Shown here piece by piece: positions 56,016 to 64,000 of a DNA stretch of 64,000 nucleotides (position 1 is its first letter; each line of letters starts with the position of its first letter). The translations under genes and the position numbers were made by a program. This DNA is from Lysobacterales bacterium 66-474 (GTDB taxonomy: Bacteria; Pseudomonadota; Gammaproteobacteria; Xanthomonadales; Rhodanobacteraceae). The notes under the pieces were generated by a model that made no database searches, was not told the DNA's origin, and worked only from the letters and a program-made list of their open reading frames with translations. The stretch spans positions 620,001 through 684,000 of the forward strand of contig MKWP01000015.1 of the NCBI GenBank assembly GCA_001899805.1, read 5' to 3'.

Positions 56016-56149
56016 CGCTGGAAAGACCCGGAAACAATCGCGCAATGATAGCGCCGCGTGGCCGGCCGCGATGCGCCATCGTGCACGCATTCGGGTGCAT
56101 CACCTATCATGCGTGGCCTTGCCACGCGTGCCTGCCGCAAAGGAAATCC

Positions 56150-56797
56150 ATGCCATCCATCCGCACAGCCGGTTTCGTCCTCGCCATCGTCGCCACGTCG
56201 CCCGCAGCGCGCGCACGCGCAGCCGAACCGCTCTGCCCCGCCACGCCGCCACCGCAACCGGCCGCATGGGTCGCGCACATCGCGCAGGTGAACCACGGCC
56301 TGGGCGTCCCCGCCGACTACGCGGCGAAACACAACCTGCTGCCGCAGCCGGAAGCCAGGGACCTGGTGCCGGTGCCGCGCGACGTGTACGGACGCAAGGT
56401 GGAAATGGTGGCGCCCGCCGCCGATGCTCTGAAAGCCATGTTCGCGGCCGCCGCGCGCGACGGCGTGAAGCTTGAAACCGTATCCGGCTTCCGCAGCATG
56501 GATTACCAGACCGGATTGATCCGCCGGAAATTGAAGAAGGGCATGACGATCGGGAAGGCGCTCTCGATCAATGCGGTGCCGGGCTACAGCGAACACCAGA
56601 CCGGTTGCGCGGTGGACCTCACCACGCCCGGCGTGCCGGCCGCCGACGGCAGTTTCAGCCAGAGCAAGGCGTTCGCCTGGTTGCAGAAGCATGGCGCCGA
56701 ATACGGCTTCCACCTGTCTTTCCCGCCCGGCAACCAGTACGGCTACGAATACGAGCCGTGGCACTGGCGCTACATCGCGGACAGCGCGACGGACTGA
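56150..56797 (+). CDS. VanY-type D,D-carboxypeptidase
   Basis: A 215-residue exported M15B peptidase. A short signal peptide (FVLAIVATSPAARARA) precedes the catalytic domain with VSGFRSMDYQ, the zinc site GYSEHQTGCAVDL and PWHWRY. It would trim D-Ala from peptidoglycan stem peptides; there is no linked vanX/vanS, so a drug-resistance role is not implied. AGGAAATCC precedes the ATG. The 3' end overlaps the convergent oxidoreductase gene by 28 bases. Confidence 0.85.
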   Translation: MPSIRTAGFVLAIVATSPAARARAAEPLCPATPPPQPAAWVAHIAQVNHGLGVPADYAAKHNLLPQPEARDLVPVPRDVYGRKVEMVAPAADALKAMFAAAARDGVKLETVSGFRSMDYQTGLIRRKLKKGMTIGKALSINAVPGYSEHQTGCAVDLTTPGVPAADGSFSQSKAFAWLQKHGAEYGFHLSFPPGNQYGYEYEPWHWRYIADSATD

Positions 56798-57633
56798 TTG
56801 CCTGCCATCAGGCTGCCGCCATCCCCTGACGCATCCGGCCGGAGAGCATCGGCAATGTGCGCCGCGAAACCCGTCCGGGTTGGCGCGACGTGGTCGGCCA
56901 ATACGTGGCGATCCGGATAGTCGCCGTCGTTCTGGGGGCGAAAAGCAATCGGCGCGTCGTCAAACAGACGTTCGGCCCGGCTGCGCCAGGCGGCGGTTAC
57001 TTCGTTCGACATGCGGTCGCCATCCATTCGAACCGTCCCGTACACCGCGAACGTGGGCAGCACCTGCATGCCGGGGAAGAACAGCGTTCCGTGCGTGATG
57101 GGAAACAGCAGCTGCTCCAGCGGCCCGTTGATTCCACGTGACGAATAGTCTTGCTCGGGTCCGCCGACAGCAACCGCCAGCAACGCGCGCTTTCCGGCAA
57201 AGCCGCCTTCGCCGTAGCGATACGCGTTGCCGGCACCCCGGTAGCCATAGGCCAACCCGAAGGCCCAGACCCGGTCCACCCATCCCTTCAGGATCGCGGG
57301 CATGCCGAACCACCACAGCGGGAACAGCAGGATCACCGCATCCGCCGCCAGGATTTTTCCTTGTTCTGCTTCGACGTCGGCGGTCTGGCAACCGTTGAGA
57401 AACGCATGCCCCGACTCCTCGATGAAGGACAACCGACCCTGATTGGCACGTTCGGGAAAATCCTGGTCGTCGAACACCGCTTTCCATCCCATGCCGTACA
57501 GGTCGGACTGCAACACCTCGTGGCCCTGGGTCTTCAGTGTTTCCATGGCGATGTCGACAAGCTGGCGCGTCACCGAAGTCCGCTCGGGATGGGCATGGAC
57601 GACAAGAACCTTTTTTCTGCGGGTTGACTGCAT
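56770..57633 (-). CDS. NAD(P)H:quinone oxidoreductase, flavodoxin fold
   Basis: A 287-residue FMN/FAD-binding oxidoreductase of the NQO1/KefF-like family: KVLVVHAHPERTSVTRQLVD at the N-terminus, LFPLWWFGMPAILKGWVDRV and HGTLFFPGMQVLPTFAVYG. About 27 residues after the usual GFAAHI ending are additional and overlap the convergent peptidase gene. Divergent transcription from a LysR gene suggests control by that regulator. ATG 57654 is an alternative start. Confidence 0.88.
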   Translation of the reverse strand: MQSTRRKKVLVVHAHPERTSVTRQLVDIAMETLKTQGHEVLQSDLYGMGWKAVFDDQDFPERANQGRLSFIEESGHAFLNGCQTADVEAEQGKILAADAVILLFPLWWFGMPAILKGWVDRVWAFGLAYGYRGAGNAYRYGEGGFAGKRALLAVAVGGPEQDYSSRGINGPLEQLLFPITHGTLFFPGMQVLPTFAVYGTVRMDGDRMSNEVTAAWRSRAERLFDDAPIAFRPQNDGDYPDRHVLADHVAPTRTGFAAHIADALRPDASGDGGSLMAGNQSVALSAM

Positions 57634-57734
57634 GGCTTGGCTTGCACAAGGCATCGAGTATCGAGACAGGCCGCAGTTTGGGTTGCTCCAAGGTATCTGT
57701 AAAATCAAAACATGCTTCTCCTGCAATTCATCAC

Positions 57735-58637
57735 ATGAATACCAAAAGGCGCCTGGACCTCAACCTGCTGGCTACCCTGGAAACGCTGCTGGTGGAGCAG
57801 AACGTGACCCGTGCGGCCGAACGCCTGCACCTCAGCCAACCGGCAGTCAGCGCACAGTTGAGCCGCCTGCGCGAACTGTTCGACGACCCTTTGCTGATAC
57901 CGGTGCAGCGCGGCATGCTGCCCACCGCCAAGGCACTCGAAATGCTCGATCCGCTGCGGCAAGCGCTGGATCAGGTGCGCGCAACCCTGGCCGAACACCG
58001 CCACTTCAACCCGGCAAGGGCCCGGCTCACCGTTGCCATCGCTTGCACCGACTACCTGCAGAAGACCGTGGTCCAGCCGTTGGCGTTCGCGCTGGGAAAA
58101 CGCGCACCTGGCGTGCGGATAGCCTTGCGTCATCTCGACCCGTCCCGGCTGGATGCGCAGATGGTCAACGGCGAGGTGGACCTGGTACTGATGACACCCG
58201 AGCATGCTCCTGCCGGTTTGCGTAGCCGGCGCCTGTTCGATGAACGCTACGTGCTGATCGGCAGGCCGCTACATCCCGGCCTGCGACGAGGGTTATCCGT
58301 GGCACAGTTCGCCCGGCTGGACTACGTGGTCGTCTCGCTGCACGGCGGCTTCACGACTCCGGTGGACGACGGGCTGGCGGCGCTCGGCTACCAGCGCAAC
58401 GTTGCGCTTTCCGCTGCATCGTTCCTGCTGGTGCCCGAAATCGTCGCACACTCCGACTTGGTCGCGTTGGTGCCCGAACGGCTCGTGCGTGATCGCGATG
58501 TGGCGCTCAAGGTGGTCGAATGCCCCTTCCCCGTGCCGGGTTTTTCGGTGGGCATGTTGTGGCACGAGCGCAACCACGGCCACAGCGGGCAACGCTGGGT
58601 GCGTGAAGTCATCATCGAGATGGCCGGCAAGCTGTAA
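57735..58637 (+). CDS. LysR-family transcriptional regulator
   Basis: A 300-residue regulator. The N-terminal winged helix-turn-helix is LDLNLLATLETLLVEQNVTRAAERLHLSQPAVSAQLSRLR (residues about 7-46, seen as a region), followed by a substrate-binding domain ending with the HERNHGHSGQRWVREVI typical of the NodD-like subgroup. It is divergent from the quinone oxidoreductase across a 101-base gap, the standard arrangement for a local regulator. The inducer is unknown. Confidence 0.9.
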   Translation: MNTKRRLDLNLLATLETLLVEQNVTRAAERLHLSQPAVSAQLSRLRELFDDPLLIPVQRGMLPTAKALEMLDPLRQALDQVRATLAEHRHFNPARARLTVAIACTDYLQKTVVQPLAFALGKRAPGVRIALRHLDPSRLDAQMVNGEVDLVLMTPEHAPAGLRSRRLFDERYVLIGRPLHPGLRRGLSVAQFARLDYVVVSLHGGFTTPVDDGLAALGYQRNVALSAASFLLVPEIVAHSDLVALVPERLVRDRDVALKVVECPFPVPGFSVGMLWHERNHGHSGQRWVREVIIEMAGKL

Positions 58638-58779
58638 CCCCCGCCGAGGCGGACCGTTTTGTTTCAGGCCCAGGTCCGGCAATGAAGCCTTGACCCTCCG
58701 GACAGGCTCGCCTCGTTGGTGCCGGCAGGACGTTCGGATGGTTCGAACGCAGCGCTGCATTTCGGATCGGCAGCCTGCC

Positions 58780-60054
58780 CTATGGCGCCTCTGCGGATGC
58801 CATGGACAGGTCCCCTCGGCGAACACCCGACAATCCCGCGCGAATGTCGCTGCCCGTCGGCTGCTGGAACAACTTCAGTCCGAACTCGGGCAGGATCGCA
58901 ATCAAATGATCGAAGATGTCGCCGGTGGCGTTCTCGTGGGCCACGAAACCCGTATCCACCGTGTAGCCATACACCTGCAAAGGGATGCCGTCGGGGCCGG
59001 GATCGAGCTGGCGCACGGCCCAGAACAGATCGTGGTTGACCGTCGGCGTCGCCGCCACGTAGGCCTGCATGTAGGCGCGAAAAGTACCGAGGTTGCTGAG
59101 GCGGCGCTGGTTGACGGCAAGCTTGCCCGCATCGCCGAGCCCGGCGTTCCACTCGGCCAGCTCCTTCTGCTTGCGCTCGAAGTAATCGTCGAGCAGGCGG
59201 AACCGGCGCAAATTTTCGATTTCGTCAGGTTCCAGGAATCGCACGGTGGTGAGATCGATGTTGACCGCGCGGCGGATGCGTCGCCCGGTCGCATACATGT
59301 AGCGATAGTTGCGATACGACTTCGACATCAGGTGCCAGGTCGGCACGGTGCTGACGGTCTTGTCCCAGTTGCTGACCTTGATCGTGTTCAACGCGATCTC
59401 GATCACGTCGCCGTCGACGTTGTCGTCGGGCAGCGAAATCCAGTCGCCGATGCGCAACATGTCGTTGGTGGCAATCTGCACGCTCGCCACCAACGACAGG
59501 ATCGTGTCCTTGAAGATCAACAGCAGCACCGCCGAGATCGCGCCCAACCCGGCCAGCAGGGTCAGCGGCGAGCGGTCGAACAGCGCGGCGATGAACAGGA
59601 TCAACGCAATCGCAAACGCCACGATCTTCAGCAGCTGCACGTAACCCTTGATGGAGTGCTCGCGCCCGCGCGGACTTTCCCGGTACAGGTCTTCCACTGC
59701 CGACAAGGCGGCATTCACCGCCAGCACCACGAACACCACGATCAAGGCCATGGTGACGCTGGCCACGACCGCCTCGACCCCGGCCGGCACGCCGGGCACG
59801 TTTGGCAAGCCGTAGCGGATCACCAGCATCGGCACCACCTGCGCCAGGCGCAGGAACACGCCATGCTTGATCATCGCGTCGTCCCAACGCCAGCGTGTGC
59901 GTTTGCTGACGGTGCGCATTACCCGCTTCAATACGCGCCGCACCAGCCATCCGCACAACCACGCCAGCAACAGCAGCGCCACGCAACCAAGCAGCGTGTG
60001 CATCCAGGGGTGGGCGAGCAGATTTTGCAACGTGTCCATCATGGGTCTCGGCAT
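58780..60054 (-). CDS. MscS-family mechanosensitive channel (YbdG/MscM-like)
   Basis: A 424-residue membrane protein with about five N-terminal helices (residues 15-200) and the MscS pore/beta region: LAGLGAISAVLLLIFKDTILSLVASVQIATNDMLRIGDWI in pieces, then VIEIALNTIKVSNWDKTVSTVPT. The long cytoplasmic part with RRAVNIDLTTVRF and the length fit YbdG (MscM) rather than MscS. The start may be ATG 60039. The 141 bases on its downstream side hold no gene. Confidence 0.88.
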   Translation of the reverse strand: MPRPMMDTLQNLLAHPWMHTLLGCVALLLLAWLCGWLVRRVLKRVMRTVSKRTRWRWDDAMIKHGVFLRLAQVVPMLVIRYGLPNVPGVPAGVEAVVASVTMALIVVFVVLAVNAALSAVEDLYRESPRGREHSIKGYVQLLKIVAFAIALILFIAALFDRSPLTLLAGLGAISAVLLLIFKDTILSLVASVQIATNDMLRIGDWISLPDDNVDGDVIEIALNTIKVSNWDKTVSTVPTWHLMSKSYRNYRYMYATGRRIRRAVNIDLTTVRFLEPDEIENLRRFRLLDDYFERKQKELAEWNAGLGDAGKLAVNQRRLSNLGTFRAYMQAYVAATPTVNHDLFWAVRQLDPGPDGIPLQVYGYTVDTGFVAHENATGDIFDHLIAILPEFGLKLFQQPTGSDIRAGLSGVRRGDLSMASAEAP

Positions 60055-60335
60055 GTGAGTGCCGCCCTACCATAAAGGACTCGCGCAGACCTGCAACCCT
60101 TGGCGCGACACCATCGGCCACGTCGCTGGACGCGCGCACAATCGACGCGACGAACCCACTTGCCGAGCTTGTGAACCACATGGGCATCCCCAAGCCATAG
60201 CGTCGTATTGCGCCCGTGCTTCAGCAAACTGAAACTTCAGCCCGTCTGCCTCGTAGCCCGAAGCAAGATCGATAACCGGCGGCATAAACAAGATTTGAGG
60301 TTGTCAAGCACTTGGCCTCACCCACCGCCCGGCCA

Positions 60336-60361
60336 TTGCCCGATCAGGCATGATCGGGCAA
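60336..60361. repeat. GATCA-type palindrome at the cobQ stop
   Basis: An 11-bp perfect stem (TTGCCCGATCA / TGATCGGGCAA) with loop GGCA. It has the same core, GATCA-nnnn-TGATC, as the ends of the elements at 42751, 46187 and 52032, but a longer stem. The cobQ stop codon lies inside it. The 281 bases between it and the channel gene contain no supported gene. Confidence 0.6.
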
Positions 60362-61807
60362 CAGGCCCCACAAGCGCGCGGTATCTAGGTGCGCCTCGAC
60401 CATGTCGGCAAGTCGCTCCAACGAGGCGTTGCGCAGGGCGCGCGTGTCGACGGTCGTGGCATCGCGCAAGCCGGCCCACGCCAGCAACGCACGCAGCGCA
60501 TCAGGCTCATCGAACACGCCATGCAGGTAGGTGCCGACGATTTGGCCGTCTTCGGAAATCGCGCCGTCGGTGCGACCGTCGTCAAGACGTGCAAATGGTT
60601 GCGCCAGCGCGGGGCCGGTGCTGACGCCGCAGTGGATTTCGTAGCCGGTCACCGTCGCGTTGTCGAAGGCGAGATTTCCGCGCACGTTGCGTAATTGCTT
60701 TTCGGGTTCGAGCGACGTTTCGAGGTTGAGCCATCCAAGGCCTGCACTTGAACCGGGCGCGCCTTCGCTGCCGTGTGGGTCGTGGATGGTCTTTCCGAGC
60801 ATTTGCAGGCCGCCGCAGATACCGACGAGTTTTCCGCCGTAGCGCAGATGCCGCGCGATCACGCGATCCCAACCGTACGCACGCAGCCACGCGAGATCGG
60901 CGCGCACGGATTTTGAACCGGGCAGCACGATCAGGTCGCTGGGCGGCGGCGCGTCGCCGGGCGCGATGAACTGGAAGTCCACTTGCGGGTGCGCGCGCAG
61001 TGCGTCGAAGTCGGTATGGTTGCTGATGTGCGGCAACGCGGGCGCAATGATCTTCAAACGCGCTTCCGGTTTCGCATCGACGCCGCGCGGCAGGGCGTCT
61101 TCCGCATCCAGGTGCAGGCCGGTCAGGTACGGCAGCACGCCCAGCACCGGCTTGCGGGTTTCGCGTTCCAGCCAGTCCAGTCCCGGCTGCAGCAACGACA
61201 TATCGCCGCGGAAACGGTTGATCACGAAGCCCTTGACGCGCGCACGTTCGCTTGTGGACAACAACGCCAGCGTGCCGACCAGGTGCGCGAACACGCCACC
61301 GCGGTCGATGTCGGCAATCAGGACCACCGGGCAGTCCACCGCCTCGGCGTAGCCCATGTTGGCAATGTCGTTCGCACGCAAATTGATTTCGGCCGGGCTG
61401 CCCGCGCCTTCCACCAGCAGCACTTCGTACTGCGCGATCAAACGCGCATGCGAGGCCAACACCGCGTCCATCGCGATGCGTTTGTAATCGTGGTAGCCGA
61501 GTGCGTCCATGCTGCCGATCGAGCGGCCGTGCACGATCACCTGCGCGCCGGTGTCGCTGTGCGGTTTCAGCAGCACCGGGTTGAAATCGGTTTCGGGCTC
61601 CAGTCCGCACGCCTGCGCCTGCAGCGCCTGCGCACGGCCGATTTCGCCGCCGTCGATGGTCACGGCGGAATTGAGCGCCATGTTCTGCGGCTTGAACGGT
61701 GCGACGTTGACGCCTTGCCGATGCAACCAGCGACCAAGCGCCGCCACCAGCGTGCTCTTGCCTGCATCCGAGGTACAGCCCTGCACCATCAACACCCGCG
61801 CGCTCAT
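60344..61807 (-). CDS. cobQ: Cobyric acid synthase CobQ/CbiP
   Basis: Glutamine-dependent amidase of adenosylcobalamin synthesis, 487 residues. The N-terminal dethiobiotin-synthase-like ATPase domain shows [17 protein letters not shown] and [13 protein letters not shown]. The C-terminal type-1 glutamine amidotransferase-like domain has [15 protein letters not shown], the nucleophile Cys in [10 protein letters not shown] and the final His in GTYLHGVFD. It overlaps the cobB stop by four bases. The stop lies in a palindrome. Confidence 0.95.
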   Translation of the reverse strand: MSARVLMVQGCTSDAGKSTLVAALGRWLHRQGVNVAPFKPQNMALNSAVTIDGGEIGRAQALQAQACGLEPETDFNPVLLKPHSDTGAQVIVHGRSIGSMDALGYHDYKRIAMDAVLASHARLIAQYEVLLVEGAGSPAEINLRANDIANMGYAEAVDCPVVLIADIDRGGVFAHLVGTLALLSTSERARVKGFVINRFRGDMSLLQPGLDWLERETRKPVLGVLPYLTGLHLDAEDALPRGVDAKPEARLKIIAPALPHISNHTDFDALRAHPQVDFQFIAPGDAPPPSDLIVLPGSKSVRADLAWLRAYGWDRVIARHLRYGGKLVGICGGLQMLGKTIHDPHGSEGAPGSSAGLGWLNLETSLEPEKQLRNVRGNLAFDNATVTGYEIHCGVSTGPALAQPFARLDDGRTDGAISEDGQIVGTYLHGVFDEPDALRALLAWAGLRDATTVDTRALRNASLERLADMVEAHLDTARLWGLLPDHA

Positions 61808-63105
61808 GGCAAGAACAACCGCAATGCAGCTTCGGGGTTCGACGGAAAGTAGACGTGCATGAAACTCGCGGTAAGACGGCGTTCGCGGTACACCGCCTCG
61901 CGCGATGGCGCGCCGTTGGGGTTCGCAGCCGTTGCAATCGGTGTCGCTTCGACCACCGCACGCGCATGATGGAAGGTATGGCCGCGCAGCGCGCCTTCCG
62001 GCAATGCGACTTCCTGCAGGCCCAGCGCGACCAGTCGGGTTTGCATCGCCGCCCGTCCCCGCAACAGTCCGGCCATCGGCGCGGCGTGGCCTTGCGCATC
62101 GGCCAACTCGTCCAGCACGGACAACAGGCCGCCGCATTCGGCCAGCAGCGGCTTGTTCGCTGCAACGTGCGCTCGCAACGCGGCGTGCAGGTCGGTGCGC
62201 CGCGACAGCACGCCAAGATGCAATTCGGGATAACCACCCGGCAACCATGCCGCATCGCATTCCGGCAACGCGTCGCCCGCGAGCGGCGAGAAGAACGCAA
62301 GTTCCGCACCGGCCTCGCGCAACAGGTCGAGATTGGCCGGATACAGGAAACAGAACGCCGCATCGCGTGCGATGGCGATGCGTCTGCCGCGCAGCCATGG
62401 CGGAAGCGGAATCGGCGCGGGCGCCGGCGCGAACGTTACGGGTGGCGGCAAGATTGTCGTTGCATGTGCGCCCCACGCGTCGGCCAAAGCGTCAAGACGC
62501 ACATCGAGATCGTCCAGCTCACCGGCCGCGACCAGACCCAGGTGACGCTCGGGCAAGGCCAGCGCCGCATCGTGCGGCAGTGCGCCCATCCACTGCAAAT
62601 CCTGCGGCAAGCTTTCGCGCAACAGTTTCGCGTGATGGTCGCCGCCGATGCGGTTGGCCGCGACTGCATTCACACGCACTCCTTCACGGAACATTGCAAG
62701 CCCCGCCGCGACGGCGCCGAAAGTTTGCGCCATCGCCGAAGCGTCGATCACCGCCAGCACGTGCAACCCGAGACGCGCGGCCAGGTCCGCGCTGGACGGA
62801 TCGCCGTCGAAAAGACCCATCGCGCCTTCGACCAGGATCAGGTCGGCCTCGCCCGCGGCTGCGTGCAAGCGCGCGCGCACCTCCGCTTCGCCGCCCATCC
62901 ACAGGTCGAGCTGGTACGCCGGCGAACCTGCGGCGCAGCCGATGACCATCGGATCGAGAAAATCCGGCCCGGTCTTGAACACCGCGACGCGTCGCCCCTG
63001 CCGTGCGTGCCAGCGCGCCAGTGCCGCGGTTACGCTGGTCTTGCCCTCGCCCGAGGCGGGCGCGGAGACCAGCATGGCCGGGCACTGGCAGGCGGTCGCG
63101 TTCAC
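61804..63105 (-). CDS. cobB: Cobyrinate a,c-diamide synthase CobB/CbiA
   Basis: Glutamine-dependent amidase acting on cobyrinate or hydrogenobyrinate, 433 residues. It begins near [20 protein letters not shown] (P-loop), with [21 protein letters not shown] and, in the amidotransferase domain, [11 protein letters not shown] and the Cys in [11 protein letters not shown]. The GTG start at 63105 gives the family's N-terminal CPALL-type sequence and overlaps the receptor stop by four bases (GTGA). Presence of cobB and cobQ without early cob genes in view fits late synthesis or corrinoid remodelling. Confidence 0.94.
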   Translation of the reverse strand: MNATACQCPAMLVSAPASGEGKTSVTAALARWHARQGRRVAVFKTGPDFLDPMVIGCAAGSPAYQLDLWMGGEAEVRARLHAAAGEADLILVEGAMGLFDGDPSSADLAARLGLHVLAVIDASAMAQTFGAVAAGLAMFREGVRVNAVAANRIGGDHHAKLLRESLPQDLQWMGALPHDAALALPERHLGLVAAGELDDLDVRLDALADAWGAHATTILPPPVTFAPAPAPIPLPPWLRGRRIAIARDAAFCFLYPANLDLLREAGAELAFFSPLAGDALPECDAAWLPGGYPELHLGVLSRRTDLHAALRAHVAANKPLLAECGGLLSVLDELADAQGHAAPMAGLLRGRAAMQTRLVALGLQEVALPEGALRGHTFHHARAVVEATPIATAANPNGAPSREAVYRERRLTASFMHVYFPSNPEAALRLFLP

Positions 63106-64000
63106 TCGGAGGGACAATACCCAAGCGTGAGCATGAAGTTGCGTCCGGGCTGGTTGTAATACCAGGCCGTTTCGTAGTCCTTGTCGAACACGTTGTTGAG
63201 CGCAAGTTGCAGTTTCCAGTCGCGGTGGAACTGCCAGCCCGCGCGCAGGTTGGTCAACGCGTAGCCACCCAGTGGATGCCGGTTGGCGATGTCGTCCCAG
63301 GTGCGTGCAGCGACGTACCAGCTCGCGCCGAAGCTGAAGTGGCCGAAGCCGCGGTCGGCGTCGATGCGCGCGCTGCGTCGCGGACGGCGCGGCAACTGGT
63401 TGCCGTCGTAGAAACCGCCGGCGGCATCGTCGCGAGCGTCGAGGAGCGTCGCGGTCGCGCGCACGTCCCAGCCGGCCAGCTTGCCGCCGAGCACGCCTTC
63501 GAGTCCGGTGATGCGCGCGCGGTCGATGTTCGCGGGCCGGAAAGTGGCGGCATCGAAGGTGATCAGGTCGTGGATGTCGTTGCGGTAGACGCCGAGCGAC
63601 CACTGTCCCCACCCGGGCGTGCCGCGCAACCCGAGTTCGACGTTGCGTGAACTTTCCGGCGCGAGGTTCGGGTTGCTGAAGCCGGGGTAGTACAGGTCGT
63701 TGAAGGTCGGTGCGCGGAACGCCGTGCCCCAGCTCGCGGTGATGCGCAGGTCCTTCGCGAAATCCCAACCCCACAACAGGCTGCCGGTGGTCTTGCCGCC
63801 GAACTGGCTGTTGTGGTCGCGGCGCAGGCTGGCCTGCACGGATTGCGCACCGAACCTGCGCTGCCACTGCGCGAACAGGCCGCGGTTGCTGCGCGTGTCG
63901 ACATCGTAGACGGTGCTGCTGGAAACGGCCTCGCGCTGCCAGTCGACGCCGGCGCTCAGCAGGCCGCCGCCCGCGGCGACGTCGGCCTGCAACGAGGCCA
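63102..64000 (-). CDS. btuB: BtuB-like TonB-dependent receptor (C-terminal part; cut by the window)
   Basis: About the last 299 residues of an outer-membrane beta-barrel; the N-terminal plug domain and the start lie beyond the window. Barrel strands typical of TonB-dependent receptors are visible (WGTAFRAPTFNDLYYPGFSN, NPNLAPESSRNVELGLRG, GGYALTNLRAGWQF, NNVFDKDYETAWYYNQPGRN). The NVFDKDYETA...YNQPGRNF region is typical of BtuB. The frame is open to the end of the window. A stop-start overlap with cobB supports a btuB-cobB-cobQ operon for vitamin B12 uptake and processing. Confidence 0.88.
   Translation of the reverse strand, partial: ASLQADVAAGGGLLSAGVDWQREAVSSSTVYDVDTRSNRGLFAQWQRRFGAQSVQASLRRDHNSQFGGKTTGSLLWGWDFAKDLRITASWGTAFRAPTFNDLYYPGFSNPNLAPESSRNVELGLRGTPGWGQWSLGVYRNDIHDLITFDAATFRPANIDRARITGLEGVLGGKLAGWDVRATATLLDARDDAAGGFYDGNQLPRRPRRSARIDADRGFGHFSFGASWYVAARTWDDIANRHPLGGYALTNLRAGWQFHRDWKLQLALNNVFDKDYETAWYYNQPGRNFMLTLGYCPSE

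Noticed and set aside
56150-56797. Vancomycin-resistance gene vanY
   Set aside because: The D,D-carboxypeptidase domain is shared, but no van regulators or ligases are near, and Gram-negative bacteria commonly carry such housekeeping enzymes.
60067-60291. Short open frames on the minus strand between the channel gene and cobQ
   Set aside because: No recognisable domain, no ribosome-binding site and no continuation; treated as non-coding, though a decayed gene cannot be excluded.

Overview
The window is about 64 kb of GC-rich, densely coded chromosome from a motile gammaproteobacterium, most likely of the order Xanthomonadales and probably near Rhodanobacteraceae (Rhodanobacter, Dyella and relatives). 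This is inferred from the flhG-fliA-cheYZA-mot-parA-cheW flagellar block, the uvrC-pgsA-tRNA and lepA-lepB-DUF4845-rnc-era-recO arrangements, and protein families typical of that group. The genus cannot be fixed from the sequence alone. Both ends cut genes: flhG on the left and a TonB-dependent corrinoid receptor on the right.

Layout. 1-8.5 kb: end of a flagellar/chemotaxis operon (flhG, fliA, cheY, cheZ, cheA, a MotC/MotD-like stator pair, a ParA/ParP-like pair for placing chemoreceptor arrays, cheW, a DUF2802 protein), with most genes overlapping by 4 bases. 8.5-8.9 kb: tRNA-Cys and tRNA-Gly on the minus strand with a clear promoter. 9.0-14.1 kb: an accessory-looking module of an ECF-like sigma factor, a membrane Ser/Thr kinase broken by a frameshift at a G9 tract, and a secreted HAF-repeat protein. 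It sits where pgsA and tRNA-Gly would normally be neighbours. 14.2-21.4 kb (minus): pgsA, uvrC, a thioredoxin/NHL protein, a low-molecular-weight phosphatase, kdsB, a DUF1272 protein and a large PilZ-like protein. 21.5-25.9 kb (plus): a phospholipase D/cardiolipin synthase-like enzyme, xseA and an aldehyde dehydrogenase.

25.9-33.8 kb (minus): a cold-shock protein, a purine salvage/cell-wall recycling set (MTIP-like phosphorylase, Hpt, NagZ), rlmD, a DegV protein, and a YdbL/YdbH pair for outer-membrane lipid homeostasis. 33.9-34.6 kb (plus): a stand-alone REC-Hpt protein. 34.6-42.5 kb (minus): recO, era, rnc, DUF4845, lepB, lepA, then a lipoprotein, coaD and rsmD. 42.8-46.6 kb (plus): ftsY, an AsmA-like gene, mutY and yggX. 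46.6-52 kb: small accessory genes including a fatty-acid-hydroxylase-like protein, an AAC(3)-I-type aminoglycoside acetyltransferase, a RidA protein, a cupin, queD/queE, a GNAT enzyme and two DUF202 membrane proteins. 52-60 kb: a TPR lipoprotein, PBP1b, a DUF3011 protein, an FmdB protein, a D,D-carboxypeptidase, a quinone oxidoreductase divergent from a LysR regulator, and a MscS-type channel. 60.3-64 kb (minus): cobQ, cobB and a BtuB-like receptor, a corrinoid uptake and remodelling operon.

The most notable signals outside genes are copies of a dispersed intergenic palindromic element (about 38.6, 42.6, 46.2, 52.0 and 60.3 kb). They share a GATCA-nnnn-TGATC hairpin end and, in some copies, a CCATGGA-containing left arm. 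Two copies form or adjoin stop codons and one separates mutY from yggX. Other leads are the island between pgsA and the tRNA genes, the G9 frameshift in the kinase, a QueD-like protein lacking the catalytic cysteine, and the chromosomal AAC(3)-I homologue. No CRISPR array, insertion sequence, prophage or rRNA gene was seen. No gap between genes exceeds 300 bases.
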